IMG/VR virus record: IMGVR_UViG_3300027917_000087 | Coordinates: 1 to 39,564 of that record | DNA length: 39,564 nucleotides | Source: a virus | Direction: 5' to 3' (one strand) | In this document: positions 1 to 6,248 of the stretch, in pieces | Numbering within the stretch: position 1 is the stretch's first letter | Layout of the letters: each line of letters begins with the position of its first letter | Position numbers and translations under genes: made by a program | The notes under the pieces: generated by a model | Databases searched by the model: none | The model's input: the letters and a program-made list of their open reading frames with translations, nothing else | Told to the model about the DNA's origin: nothing

Positions 1-156
1 GAAGAGTGGGAAGTATTGAAAGTGAAGAAGAACATCCTGGAAGATGCGTTCCCTCTAATTCAGATAACCGATGAAGCTCTTATGGCTGGCGGTATGCCGC
101 CAGAAGAAACCCAGGACGATCTTATCTATTTAATTAACCGACTTGTGGGAGGTTAG
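1..156 (+). CDS. C-terminal end of an upstream phage gene (partial)
   Basis: Frame 1 is open from the first base to a TAG at 154-156. It gives about 51 residues ending in INRLVGG, with an acidic, helix-prone character. The start lies outside the window. It sits directly before the lysis-like genes and one gene block upstream of the capsid protein, so a portal or other head gene is possible by position. The visible residues carry no motif that proves this. The gene's last codons (GGGAGGTTAG, 147-156) also serve as the ribosome binding site of the next gene, which indicates one transcript. Confidence 0.6.
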   Translation, partial: EEWEVLKVKKNILEDAFPLIQITDEALMAGGMPPEETQDDLIYLINRLVGG

Positions 157-160
157 AGCT

Positions 161-349
161 ATGGGAGCAGAAGCTATTTATGTGGTCCAGGCGATCATAG
201 CCTTACTAGGTTTGATCGAAAAACATGGGGATGCCAAAAAGATAAAAGATGAAGAGGTAGACGCTGAACTAGCGAAAGTCAGGGCAAAATTCAAGGCAAA
301 GGACCCCTCTATCTTACCCGATAATCCTAATGACGATGGGGGTGATTAA
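161..349 (+). CDS. small membrane protein, possible holin or lysis accessory
   Basis: This 62-residue protein starts at ATG 161, placed just after GGGAGGTTAG. An in-frame TTG at 143 lies inside the preceding gene and is not needed. Residues about 4-19 form one hydrophobic helix (AIYVVQAIIALLGLI). A charged Lys/Glu/Asp tail follows and ends in an acidic DDGGD. There is no signal peptidase site. It is followed within 1 nt by a second small membrane protein and, two genes later, by the endolysin, so holin or antiholin is the natural reading. A structural role cannot be excluded. No family is recognised with certainty. Confidence 0.6.
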   Translation: MGAEAIYVVQAIIALLGLIEKHGDAKKIKDEEVDAELAKVRAKFKAKDPSILPDNPNDDGGD

Positions 350-350
350 A

Positions 351-584
351 ATGCCTAACAATGTGAAACTGAACAAAAATAGAACCTACGTCATGGGGCT
401 CTCTATTATTGTTCATCAAATGCTGAATGAGTTCGGACTAAAGGAAATTACAGGGGAACAAGTGTCGGTCTTAATTGACCTTTTGCTTGGGGCTGGGACC
501 ATTCTTTTCAGATGGTTAGCCGATAAAAACTCGAAGAAGGCGATAGAAGCGGCACTTTATACTCCAGTTCCTAAACCTAAGTAG
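351..584 (+). CDS. small two-helix membrane protein, candidate holin
   Basis: The 77-residue product starts at ATG 351, preceded by GGGGGTGA. An in-frame ATG at 330 would overlap the previous gene by 20 nt and lacks a good binding site. A moderately hydrophobic segment at about residues 13-25 is followed by a strong one at 38-55 (VSVLIDLLLGAGTILFRW). A basic Lys-rich tail ends in PVPKPK. Two membrane segments, small size, charged tail and location before the M15 endolysin fit a class II-like holin, which would permeabilise the inner membrane to release the endolysin. Family assignment is by inference only. Confidence 0.6.
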   Translation: MPNNVKLNKNRTYVMGLSIIVHQMLNEFGLKEITGEQVSVLIDLLLGAGTILFRWLADKNSKKAIEAALYTPVPKPK

Positions 585-595
585 GAGAGAAAACA

Positions 596-940
596 ATGAA
601 AAAGTTAATAGCTATATGTATGTTGTTAATCGTTCCTGTCCTGGTATTTGCTTTGCCAGGGGTAAAACCAAAGACAGCAGTATGGAATGAAAACACCGAA
701 ACGGATCTCGCTGGGTATTTTGTCTATTGGGGTACTCCAGGGTCCTTCAATAATACCGATAAAGTGGATGTCGGAAATGTAACAAGCTATGACTTGGAAG
801 GGATACCAGGACCGCAGATAACGCTTACAGCTTATGACACAAGCATGAACGAAAGCGAGTTTGCCGATCCTGTCCCTTTAGACGGAACCGCCCCAGCAAA
901 ACCCTCTTCATTATCGGTAATTCCGACTCCAAGCCCATAA
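596..940 (+). CDS. secreted FN3-like small protein in the lysis region
   Basis: This 114-residue protein has a textbook Sec signal peptide: MKK at the N-terminus, a hydrophobic core at residues 4-18, and likely cleavage near VFA/LPG. There is no lipobox cysteine at the cleavage site. The mature part resembles a single fibronectin type III or related beta-sandwich domain (segments GYFVYWGTP, TSYDLEG, LTAYDTSMNES) with a Pro/Ser-rich tail. AGGAGAGAAAACA precedes the ATG. Lying between the holin candidates and the endolysin, it could act in the periplasm or cell wall as a spanin-like, wall-binding or superinfection-blocking protein. None of these can be shown from the sequence. Confidence 0.7.
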   Translation: MKKLIAICMLLIVPVLVFALPGVKPKTAVWNENTETDLAGYFVYWGTPGSFNNTDKVDVGNVTSYDLEGIPGPQITLTAYDTSMNESEFADPVPLDGTAPAKPSSLSVIPTPSP

Positions 941-966
941 TCCTTCCTTTATGGGGTGGGAGGAAG

Positions 967-999
967 ATGCACATAATCATAACGGATGAAAAGCCATGA
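967..999 (+). CDS. 10-codon leader ORF coupled to the endolysin
   Basis: ATG at 967 follows the strong binding site GGGAGGAAG (958-966). It opens a 10-codon frame, MHIIITDEKP, that stops with TGA at 997-999. That stop overlaps the ATG of the M15 peptidase (996-998) in an ATGA arrangement. The peptidase start itself has no comparable Shine-Dalgarno sequence, so ribosomes finishing this mini-ORF probably re-initiate on the endolysin. The peptide may have no function of its own. Confidence 0.5.
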   Translation: MHIIITDEKP

Positions 1000-1403
1000 A
1001 ACCAGGGAAAGTGTCAGACAACTTCACAATAAAAGAGTTCCGTTGCAAATGCGGCTGTGGCATTTGTAACGTAAGCGAATCTCTTTTAAATCGGCTCGAA
1101 AGCCTAAGAAAGTATGTTGACAACGATCCCATTCATGTAATTAGCGGCTGTAGATGCCCTACTCACAATAAGAACGAAGGTGGAGTTGTTGATAGTGCTC
1201 ATGTTACCGATGAGGATCAGGAGTGCGAGGGAGCAGACATTACAAGCCGCAATATGTTTAAGCTCTTACAGGGGGCTATGATTATATTTGACAGGGTTGG
1301 CATCAAGGACATGAAAAGGAATATGATCCACGTTGATACCGACAAAACAAAACCCCAACCGTATTTTTGGACGTATCCAAAAAGAGCTAAAGTAAGAAAG
1401 TAA
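996..1403 (+). CDS. endolysin, peptidase M15 family
   Basis: The 135-residue product matches the M15A/M15_3 family of zinc D-Ala-D-Ala or L-Ala-D-Glu carboxypeptidase-type enzymes used by phages to cut peptidoglycan peptides. It shows FTIKEFRCKCG at the N-terminus, SGCRCPTHN at residues 50-58, a zinc-site block SAH (His69) through GAD (Asp81), and MIHVD with His112 and Asp114. The spacing between His69 and Asp81 is longer than the usual HxxGxAxD because of an acidic insert (VTDEDQECEG). The protein is unusually Cys-rich near residues 17-23 and 52-54. It probably acts after holin action, and its start is translationally coupled to the upstream mini-ORF. Confidence 0.88.
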   Translation: MKPGKVSDNFTIKEFRCKCGCGICNVSESLLNRLESLRKYVDNDPIHVISGCRCPTHNKNEGGVVDSAHVTDEDQECEGADITSRNMFKLLQGAMIIFDRVGIKDMKRNMIHVDTDKTKPQPYFWTYPKRAKVRK

Positions 1404-1411
1404 TACCGTTG

Positions 1412-1427
1412 CCTACCATTGGGTAGG
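1412..1427 (+). other. small hairpin in the endolysin-capsid gap
   Basis: CCTACC and GGTAGG form a 6-bp stem with a 4-nt loop in the 92-nt gap before the capsid gene. No T-run follows, so it is not a convincing terminator. An RNA stability or processing role is possible. The rest of the gap holds the capsid gene's GGAGGT site (1483-1488). I saw no clear -35/-10 promoter pair. Confidence 0.3.
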
Positions 1428-1495
1428 AGTGTTACGAGAAAAAGAACCTAGAAGAGCCTTCGAGCACTCAAACCTATTATTTGGAGGTAACGAAC

Positions 1496-2509
1496 ATGCC
1501 TGAAATCACAACCTACGGAGATATATCACCAAGAACCGCCGCACACGCCGCCGCACAGTTACTTGAAAGAGGGCAACATTTGATGGTAACTGAAAGATTC
1601 GGTCAGGCAAAACCCCTACCAAAGAAGCACACTCAAACCGTTAAGTTTAGAAGGTATGAGAGCCTTGCGAGGGCTACTTCCCCCTTGGCAGAGGGTGTAA
1701 CCCCCCCTGGGCAAAAATTAACCAAAACGGACATTACCGCCGTTCTCCAACAGTATGGTGATCTGGTTACGATTACCGATGTTGTTCGGGACACTCACGA
1801 AGATCCTGTTCTTCGGGAAGGCGTTGATGTAGCTGGAGAGCAGATCCAGGAAACCGTTGAGGTTATCAGGATTTCCAAGCTGAAAGCTGGAAGTACCGTA
1901 TTCTATGCTGATAGCGTGGCATCCCGATCTGTAGTAAACGGCACTATCAAGGCTGGGGATCTTCGCCAGATTGTTAGATTCTTTAACAAGATGAAAGCGA
2001 GAAAGATCAGCCAGATCGTGAAAGCATCGGCAGAGGTATCCACCGAACCAGTAGCCGCCGCTTTCTTCGCTATGTGCCATACCGATCTGATCTCTGATAT
2101 TAGAGATACGGCTGGCTTTGTTCCTGTGGAGCAGTATTCCAACAGCGATAAGGGACTTCCTGGGGAAGTCGGTAAAGTGGAAGAGATTCGCTTTATCGCT
2201 ACCGCCCTTTTCGAGCCCTGGATGGCGGCTGGTGCTTCTGGAACAACCTATCTCTCTAATGGATCCATCCCAAGTGCCGCCGCCGCTTGTGATGTTTACC
2301 CTGTAATCGTGGTGGCACAAAACGCCTATGGGATCGTTCCCCTTCAAGGAGAAGGAGCTGTTACCCCTACGGTCATTAACCCCACTCCTACCAAGTCGGA
2401 TCCGTTAGGTCAGCGTGGATCTATTGGCTGGAAAACGTGGCAGACGGTAGCCATTCTGAATCAGAGCTGGCTTGCCCGATATGAAGTAGCGGCAACCGCA
2501 AAACCGTAA
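1496..2509 (+). CDS. major capsid protein, N4-gp56 family
   Basis: The 337-residue protein starts at ATG 1496 behind GGAGGT. The upstream in-frame TTG at 1481 overlaps that binding site. It has the features of the N4-gp56 family HK97-fold capsid proteins: an early ISPRTAAHAAAQLL helix, a basic segment QTVKFRRYESL, the loop region SPLAEGVTPPGQ, LQQYGDLVTITDVV, and a C-terminal domain ending in GSIGWKTWQTVAILNQSWLARYEVA. Length is within the family's usual 300-400 residues. It forms the icosahedral shell. The gene has good spacing on both sides and a possible weak terminator downstream, as expected for a highly expressed product. Confidence 0.92.
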   Translation: MPEITTYGDISPRTAAHAAAQLLERGQHLMVTERFGQAKPLPKKHTQTVKFRRYESLARATSPLAEGVTPPGQKLTKTDITAVLQQYGDLVTITDVVRDTHEDPVLREGVDVAGEQIQETVEVIRISKLKAGSTVFYADSVASRSVVNGTIKAGDLRQIVRFFNKMKARKISQIVKASAEVSTEPVAAAFFAMCHTDLISDIRDTAGFVPVEQYSNSDKGLPGEVGKVEEIRFIATALFEPWMAAGASGTTYLSNGSIPSAAAACDVYPVIVVAQNAYGIVPLQGEGAVTPTVINPTPTKSDPLGQRGSIGWKTWQTVAILNQSWLARYEVAATAKP

Positions 2510-2517
2510 CTCTAACC

Positions 2518-2560
2518 GTTAAATGGGGTGAGCTTTATATTAACCCTTAACCTTTTCTTT
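2518..2560 (+). terminator. weak terminator-like structure after the capsid gene
   Basis: GTTAA (2518-2522) and GGGT (2526-2529) can pair with ACCC (2543-2546) and TTAAC (2547-2551), with a small bulge. CTTTTCTTTT follows. The stem is imperfect and AT-rich, so at most it is a partial terminator. The next gene's GGAGGA site follows directly. Confidence 0.3.
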
Positions 2561-2574
2561 TGGAGGAACAAACC

Positions 2575-3249
2575 ATGCAGATAATCAGAGGAACTTTTCA
2601 AGGAGTAGGAGCCGCATGTTACCTTTGCCTGGGGGGAGTCCCATCAAAGCTAACTTTGTGGAACCTTTCAGACACAACCGAGATCATACAGATCTTGGAT
2701 TGGACCAAGGAAATGAGGACGGTTGCCAAGTCATTTGATGGTAATCTGCTTACTTTCCAAGCCGCCGCCATAGCTGGATCCGATCTTGCGGCTGGGGCTG
2801 GTATTTCCGCTTACGAAGGTGGGGATACCACCGATGGTACTGAAACGTACCTGGGGCTTGATCGGGAGCCCAATAAGTTTGACAAAGGGGCTGGGGATCC
2901 GATTGACACCTGGACCCTGGGGAATGTAACGAACAAAACTGGAAACCTTAACGCTGTAGCGAATATCACCTATCCTCACAAGGTAGGTATTGGCTCCCTT
3001 ATCAAGATTGATAGCGGAGCTGGGGTCCAGACGAGAGTTATCACAGCTTTTACCAGTAACGGTGAAGCGGCAAATGAGGTAACACTCGACTACGCACAGC
3101 CTTCTGGAAAGATCACCTACCTGGGTGGTATTTTCACTTTTGTTCAGATGACTTCTGGATTGGTAGCACCCAAGGGGGTTTACATCCAGGAAACCGCCGC
3201 TATCAATGTTGATAGTGAGATTGTGGCATTTGAAGCTGTAATGGACTAA
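2575..3249 (+). CDS. putative virion structural protein downstream of the capsid
   Basis: The 224-residue product starts at ATG 2575 with GGAGGA 7 nt upstream. It is rich in Gly, Ala, Thr and Val, with short alternating strands, and reads as an all-beta virion protein. Examples are LTLWNLSDTTEIIQIL near the start, and GIGSLIKIDSGAGVQTRVITAF and KGVYIQETAAINVDSEIVAFEA later. No catalytic motif or membrane segment is visible. Its position immediately after the major capsid gene and before a strong terminator suggests a head decoration or minor capsid protein. I do not recognise a named family. Confidence 0.6.
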   Translation: MQIIRGTFQGVGAACYLCLGGVPSKLTLWNLSDTTEIIQILDWTKEMRTVAKSFDGNLLTFQAAAIAGSDLAAGAGISAYEGGDTTDGTETYLGLDREPNKFDKGAGDPIDTWTLGNVTNKTGNLNAVANITYPHKVGIGSLIKIDSGAGVQTRVITAFTSNGEAANEVTLDYAQPSGKITYLGGIFTFVQMTSGLVAPKGVYIQETAAINVDSEIVAFEAVMD

Positions 3250-3270
3250 CCCACTAACCACAAAATTCCC

Positions 3271-3317
3271 AAGAGGATCCTTCGGGTGAATTTTCACCAG
3301 GGGGATCCTCTTATTTT
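3271..3317 (+). terminator. strong nested-hairpin terminator overlapping the next RBS
   Basis: AAGAGGATCC (3271-3280) pairs perfectly with GGATCCTCTT (3303-3312), and ATTTTT follows. The loop contains a second perfect stem, GGTGAA-TT-TTCACC (3285-3298). The T-run runs straight into TTGGAGGATATTATG, the ribosome binding site and start of the next gene. The structure therefore can both end head-gene transcripts and occlude translation of the downstream gene on read-through RNA. Confidence 0.85.
3284..3300 (+). repeat. 17-bp near-palindromic repeat, copy 1
   Basis: GGGTGAATTTTCACCAG lies in the terminator loop and matches copy 2 at 3564-3580 in 16 of 17 bases. Its core is an inverted repeat, GGTGAA/TTCACC. 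It could be an operator or simply the inner stem of the terminator. Confidence 0.4.
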
Positions 3318-3328
3318 TGGAGGATATT

Positions 3329-3898
3329 ATGGCAGAGAAAAAGAAATCCCAAGAGCAAGAAAAGAAACCGCCAGAGGAAAAGGTAGTAAAGTTTGAGGAC
3401 CTTTCAACCGAAGAGAAAGAAAGGGCAAAACAGGCAATTTTACAGGAAATGAAAGATACAAACATCATTCCGAGTAACCCCGATTCCCCCCACGTTAAGA
3501 GGATCCTTGAAGATGGTGGTGGGGTTAAAGAGGATGAGAACGCCTATGTGGAAACTTACTGGTGGGTGAAATTTCACCAGAGAAGCAATCCGATAGACGA
3601 ATTGAGGGTGAAGCTCACAGTAAACGGTGATTGTTTATTGATCGAGCGAGGGGCGAAAGTACCGCTTCCTAACCGATTCCTGGAGTGTGCGGATCACACT
3701 ACGCATGAAGAATACTCCCAGGAACCAGGGGAAACAAGGAAAGTGGTGAGTGTCGTAACTACCTTTCCCTATGAACGGCTGGGGGAAGCAACAAAGGAAG
3801 ATTACGAAAGATTCAGAAAAGAAGGAACACAGGCAACGAAGGATCAACTGGTGAAAGATGGAACTATGAGTGAACGAGAAGCAAGGAATCTAAACTAA
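3329..3898 (+). CDS. acidic hypothetical protein, possible scaffold or virion protein
   Basis: The 189-residue protein starts at ATG 3329 after GGAGGA. Residues 1-60 are highly charged and helical (Lys/Glu-rich, KSQEQEKKPPEEK), as in scaffolding or coiled-coil proteins. Residues about 68-150 contain a compact beta-rich part (ETYWWVKFHQR, ELRVKLTVNG, VPLPNRFLECADH, VVSVVTTFPYERL). The C-terminus is again charged and helical. It ends in TAATG, sharing a base with the start of the head-tail adaptor, so the two are co-translated. It carries the second copy of the GGTGAAATTTCACC repeat in its coding region. No family is recognised. Confidence 0.6.
   Translation: MAEKKKSQEQEKKPPEEKVVKFEDLSTEEKERAKQAILQEMKDTNIIPSNPDSPHVKRILEDGGGVKEDENAYVETYWWVKFHQRSNPIDELRVKLTVNGDCLLIERGAKVPLPNRFLECADHTTHEEYSQEPGETRKVVSVVTTFPYERLGEATKEDYERFRKEGTQATKDQLVKDGTMSEREARNLN
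3564..3580 (+). repeat. 17-bp near-palindromic repeat, copy 2
   Basis: GGGTGAAATTTCACCAG contains the perfect 14-bp palindrome GGTGAAATTTCACC (3565-3578). It lies within a coding region where it encodes WVKFHQ. It matches the copy in the upstream terminator loop except for one base. AAGAGGATCCTT also occurs both near this copy (3497) and near the first (3271). Confidence 0.4.
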
Positions 3899-4746
3899 TG
3901 GCTGAAAATTATACGTTTGGGAAAGATATTGCCGAGGATGCTTTTCAACGAGCTGGGATCCACGAATCTGTAGTAACTGATAAGATGAAGCGTTTTGTCA
4001 ATCGAGCTTATTTCGATCTGCTACAGCAAGCTCCCTGGACCTTCGCTTTGAAGCATCCCCCAGGAATTATTAATACCCTGGCTGATGAATCGGACTCGCT
4101 TACTGCAACGGAAGGATCCGCAACAGCCACGATCACAACCGATTCGGCGGCAACTGATTTTTCGGGGAGAAAGATATGGTTAGATGCCAATCAGATCCCC
4201 TACCGTATAATCACCCATTCTGGCACTACCCTTACCCTTGATGCCACCTGGAAAGAGGATAGTGTGTCGGCTGGAGATTGTACTATCTTCCAGGATGAGT
4301 ACGATCTGGCTTCGGATTGCCTACGTCCCTGGTCCATGAAAAGTAGGAATAGCCAGCTCCCGATAGAGTTTAAAGGGGCTATTGCCATGCACCAGCAGAC
4401 AGATCCAGAAAGCTACGGTCAGATGATTATTGATGTATCGCTCATTCAGCATAAGAAGGTCAGGTTTAAACCCTGGCTAAAAGAGTCAGTTACCATTGAG
4501 TATATCTATGCGGAAGAGAAAGATCCTCTTGACTTTACAGGGGTTGATCCAGGAGATACCCCAGCAGTTCCTTCCTGGGATCGGCAAGTGATCGCAGATA
4601 TGGCTTTGTTGCTCCAGCTCTATGATTGGCTCGATAAGGAACCAGCTCACGCAACCAGGATCCAGAGCCTTGGACAGCAGATAAAGGATAAGATTGCAGA
4701 AATGAAAGTGTTCTACAATATAGAATCGGATCACTTTACTGCATAG
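3898..4746 (+). CDS. head-to-tail adaptor/connector protein
   Basis: The 282-residue protein begins with the pattern typical of phage connector adaptors (P22 gp4-like and podovirus tail-tubular A-like): FGKDIAEDAFQRAGI, then MKRFVNRAYFDLLQQAPWTFALK. A beta-rich insert (SATATITTDSAATDFSGRKIWL, about residues 70-125) looks like a small beta-sandwich. The C-terminal half ends in long helices (VIADMALLLQLYDWL, IQSLGQQIKDKIAEMKVFY). Such proteins sit beneath the portal and join head to tail. The start overlaps the upstream stop (TAATG). Position after the capsid gene supports the call, though the exact family is inferred from pattern. Confidence 0.65.
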   Translation: MAENYTFGKDIAEDAFQRAGIHESVVTDKMKRFVNRAYFDLLQQAPWTFALKHPPGIINTLADESDSLTATEGSATATITTDSAATDFSGRKIWLDANQIPYRIITHSGTTLTLDATWKEDSVSAGDCTIFQDEYDLASDCLRPWSMKSRNSQLPIEFKGAIAMHQQTDPESYGQMIIDVSLIQHKKVRFKPWLKESVTIEYIYAEEKDPLDFTGVDPGDTPAVPSWDRQVIADMALLLQLYDWLDKEPAHATRIQSLGQQIKDKIAEMKVFYNIESDHFTA

Positions 4747-4755
4747 GAGAAACTA

Positions 4756-5511
4756 ATGGGCTTATTCAGCAAAACCAGAACTAAGCGGATTGTCCCCCCT
4801 GAAAGGAAATTCGCAAATGCCATGTTGATGAGGGAAGCTATTAATAGATCTTCTGGCATTGAATCCAGGGGAGATCAGCTTCAAAGACAATTAAGGAGAT
4901 CCCAGGCATTAGGTGATTTTGCGAACCAGAGAAGTGGGCTTTTTAGAACCCTGGGAGAGAGAGGGATTGAAGGACCTGGGGCTTATTCCAGGGCATCCAG
5001 GGCTGGGGCTGGTGGATTGGCTTCTCTGATCGGGGCTCAAACCGCCTTTGATATTCAGAAAAGGCAGGGTGCAATTCCTATCTATAATACTCTCCTGGCA
5101 GAAAACCAGCCATACACCAAAACCAGGAAGAAAACTGGATTCATGGAGAAAGCGGCTCCTTATTTAAAATTAGCAGGGAGTGTGGGCGGCTCTTATGGCG
5201 ATATGTCTAAACAAGCTGGCGAAGATGCGGAGAAGGACTTCCAGACCAAAAGCGGTCAATTCGGCGGTACAGGCGGTGCAGTTCCTAGCGGCGGCGGTAC
5301 AAGTGGCGGTCCCCCCATGTCCTCTGTCAACCCTGATAAGGCTCCTACTGGCACAAGCGGCGGTCCCCCTATGTCCTCTGTCAATACCGACTCTTCCCTT
5401 TTGAAGAAGAAGAAAAACGGTGGTGGGTTAAGTAATCTGATGGGTATGTTCTCTTCAATGTTCGGTGGTGGAAAAGGCGGCGGTATGTCTATGCCAGCAG
5501 GGGGGAAATAG
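4756..5511 (+). CDS. Gly-rich internal/tail protein, paralog A of a tandem pair
   Basis: The 251-residue protein starts behind AGGAGAAACTA. Its first 140 residues align with the next gene: MGLFSKTRTKR, ERKFANA, LGERG, ENQPYT and KAAPYLK all have counterparts. The C-terminal 100 residues are low-complexity Gly/Ser/Pro with two copies of GTSGGPPMSSVN, a KKKK run and a Met/Gly-rich tail. The Arg/Gln-rich helical N-terminal part and disordered tail resemble small ejection or internal virion proteins of podoviruses. That role is inference from position next to the injected giant protein. Confidence 0.6.
   Translation: MGLFSKTRTKRIVPPERKFANAMLMREAINRSSGIESRGDQLQRQLRRSQALGDFANQRSGLFRTLGERGIEGPGAYSRASRAGAGGLASLIGAQTAFDIQKRQGAIPIYNTLLAENQPYTKTRKKTGFMEKAAPYLKLAGSVGGSYGDMSKQAGEDAEKDFQTKSGQFGGTGGAVPSGGGTSGGPPMSSVNPDKAPTGTSGGPPMSSVNTDSSLLKKKKNGGGLSNLMGMFSSMFGGGKGGGMSMPAGGK
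5299..5384 (+). repeat. direct repeat encoding TSGGPPMSSVN twice
   Basis: A 32-nt unit at 5299-5330 recurs at 5353-5384 (54-nt spacing) with two mismatches, both silent. A third, diverged version beginning ACAAGCGGCGG occurs at about 6115 in the paralogous gene, so it predates or accompanied the gene duplication. Confidence 0.7.
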
Positions 5512-5514
5512 AAT

Positions 5515-6246
5515 ATGGGCATGTTCTCTAAGACCAGGACAAAAAGGGTTATCCCCGAAGAGAGGAAGTTCGCCAATGCCCAGCTAATCAAAGAATCTAT
5601 TAGACGATTAACTGGAAAGGAATCTGATGCCGAGAAATTACAGGCACAGAGAAGAAGGCAATCGGCTCTTCAAGATGTTGACATCGAGAGAGCTATTGAT
5701 CGGAGAGCTCTTGGCGAAGCTGGGGTAGAAGCTCCAGGAGTATATGAAAGAGCTGTCCGACAGGGAGAAGGGGCGTTAGGATCACTAATAAAATCTAACA
5801 CAGAAGCCGAGATAAACCGAAGATCGGGAGCTACACCGTTACTTGGCACGTTACTTAGGGAAAACCAGCCTTACACTCAAACGAGAACAAAAAAGGGTTT
5901 CATGGGCAAAGCGGCTCCCTATGTGAAAATGGGGGGAAAGATCGCTGGTGGTATCGTAGGTGGTATCTACGGCGGTGCGGCTGGTGCAAAGATGGGTGCG
6001 GAAATGGGCGGCAAACCTGGGGAAGCTATGGGTGAAGCTGATGCTGGTGCGGCTGGTGCTTCCACTTCATTCGGGGGTACTGGTGGAGGAACAGGGGGAG
6101 ATCAGGCTCCAGCAACAAGCGGCGGTCCCCCTACGGCTTCAACACAGACAGATTCACAGCTTGTAACTAAGAAAAAACAAACAGGGGGAGCCCAGGGATT
6201 ACAGGGGCTAATTGGTATGTTCGGCGGTGGAGCTACAGGAGGTTAA
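5515..6246 (+). CDS. Gly-rich internal/tail protein, paralog B of a tandem pair
   Basis: The 243-residue protein is a diverged copy of the preceding gene, with matching starts (MGMFSKTRTKRVIPEERKFANA) and matching ENQPYTQTR and GFMGKAAPYVKMGGK blocks. The N-terminal 120 residues are Arg/Glu-rich and helical. Residues 138-170 hold a glycine-zipper-like stretch (GGKIAGGIVGGIYGGAAGAKMGAEMGG) of the kind that can insert in or pack against membranes. The tail is again Gly/Thr/Ser-rich with ATSGGPP. The glycine-zipper segment is absent or shortened in paralog A, suggesting the copies have specialised. A virion or DNA-ejection function is likely but unproven. Confidence 0.6.
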   Translation: MGMFSKTRTKRVIPEERKFANAQLIKESIRRLTGKESDAEKLQAQRRRQSALQDVDIERAIDRRALGEAGVEAPGVYERAVRQGEGALGSLIKSNTEAEINRRSGATPLLGTLLRENQPYTQTRTKKGFMGKAAPYVKMGGKIAGGIVGGIYGGAAGAKMGAEMGGKPGEAMGEADAGAAGASTSFGGTGGGTGGDQAPATSGGPPTASTQTDSQLVTKKKQTGGAQGLQGLIGMFGGGATGG

Positions 6247-6248
6247 TT

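Noticed and set aside
143-160. TTG start for the first small membrane protein
   Set aside because: It lies inside the preceding reading frame, and ATG 161 is ideally placed after GGGAGG.
1430-1495. Promoter upstream of the capsid gene (TATTAT at about 1476)
   Set aside because: No matching -35 element at the right spacing, and in this AT-rich gap such hexamers are expected by chance.
1718-2347. 209-codon minus-strand frame opposite the capsid gene
   Set aside because: It is fully overlapped by the strongly supported capsid gene, has no binding site and no recognisable protein features, and all other genes are on the + strand.
2731-3468. 245-codon minus-strand frame across a gene, a terminator and the next gene
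   Set aside because: It crosses a strong + strand terminator and two coding regions. Its composition (Ser/Phe/Ile-rich) is that of a shadow frame.
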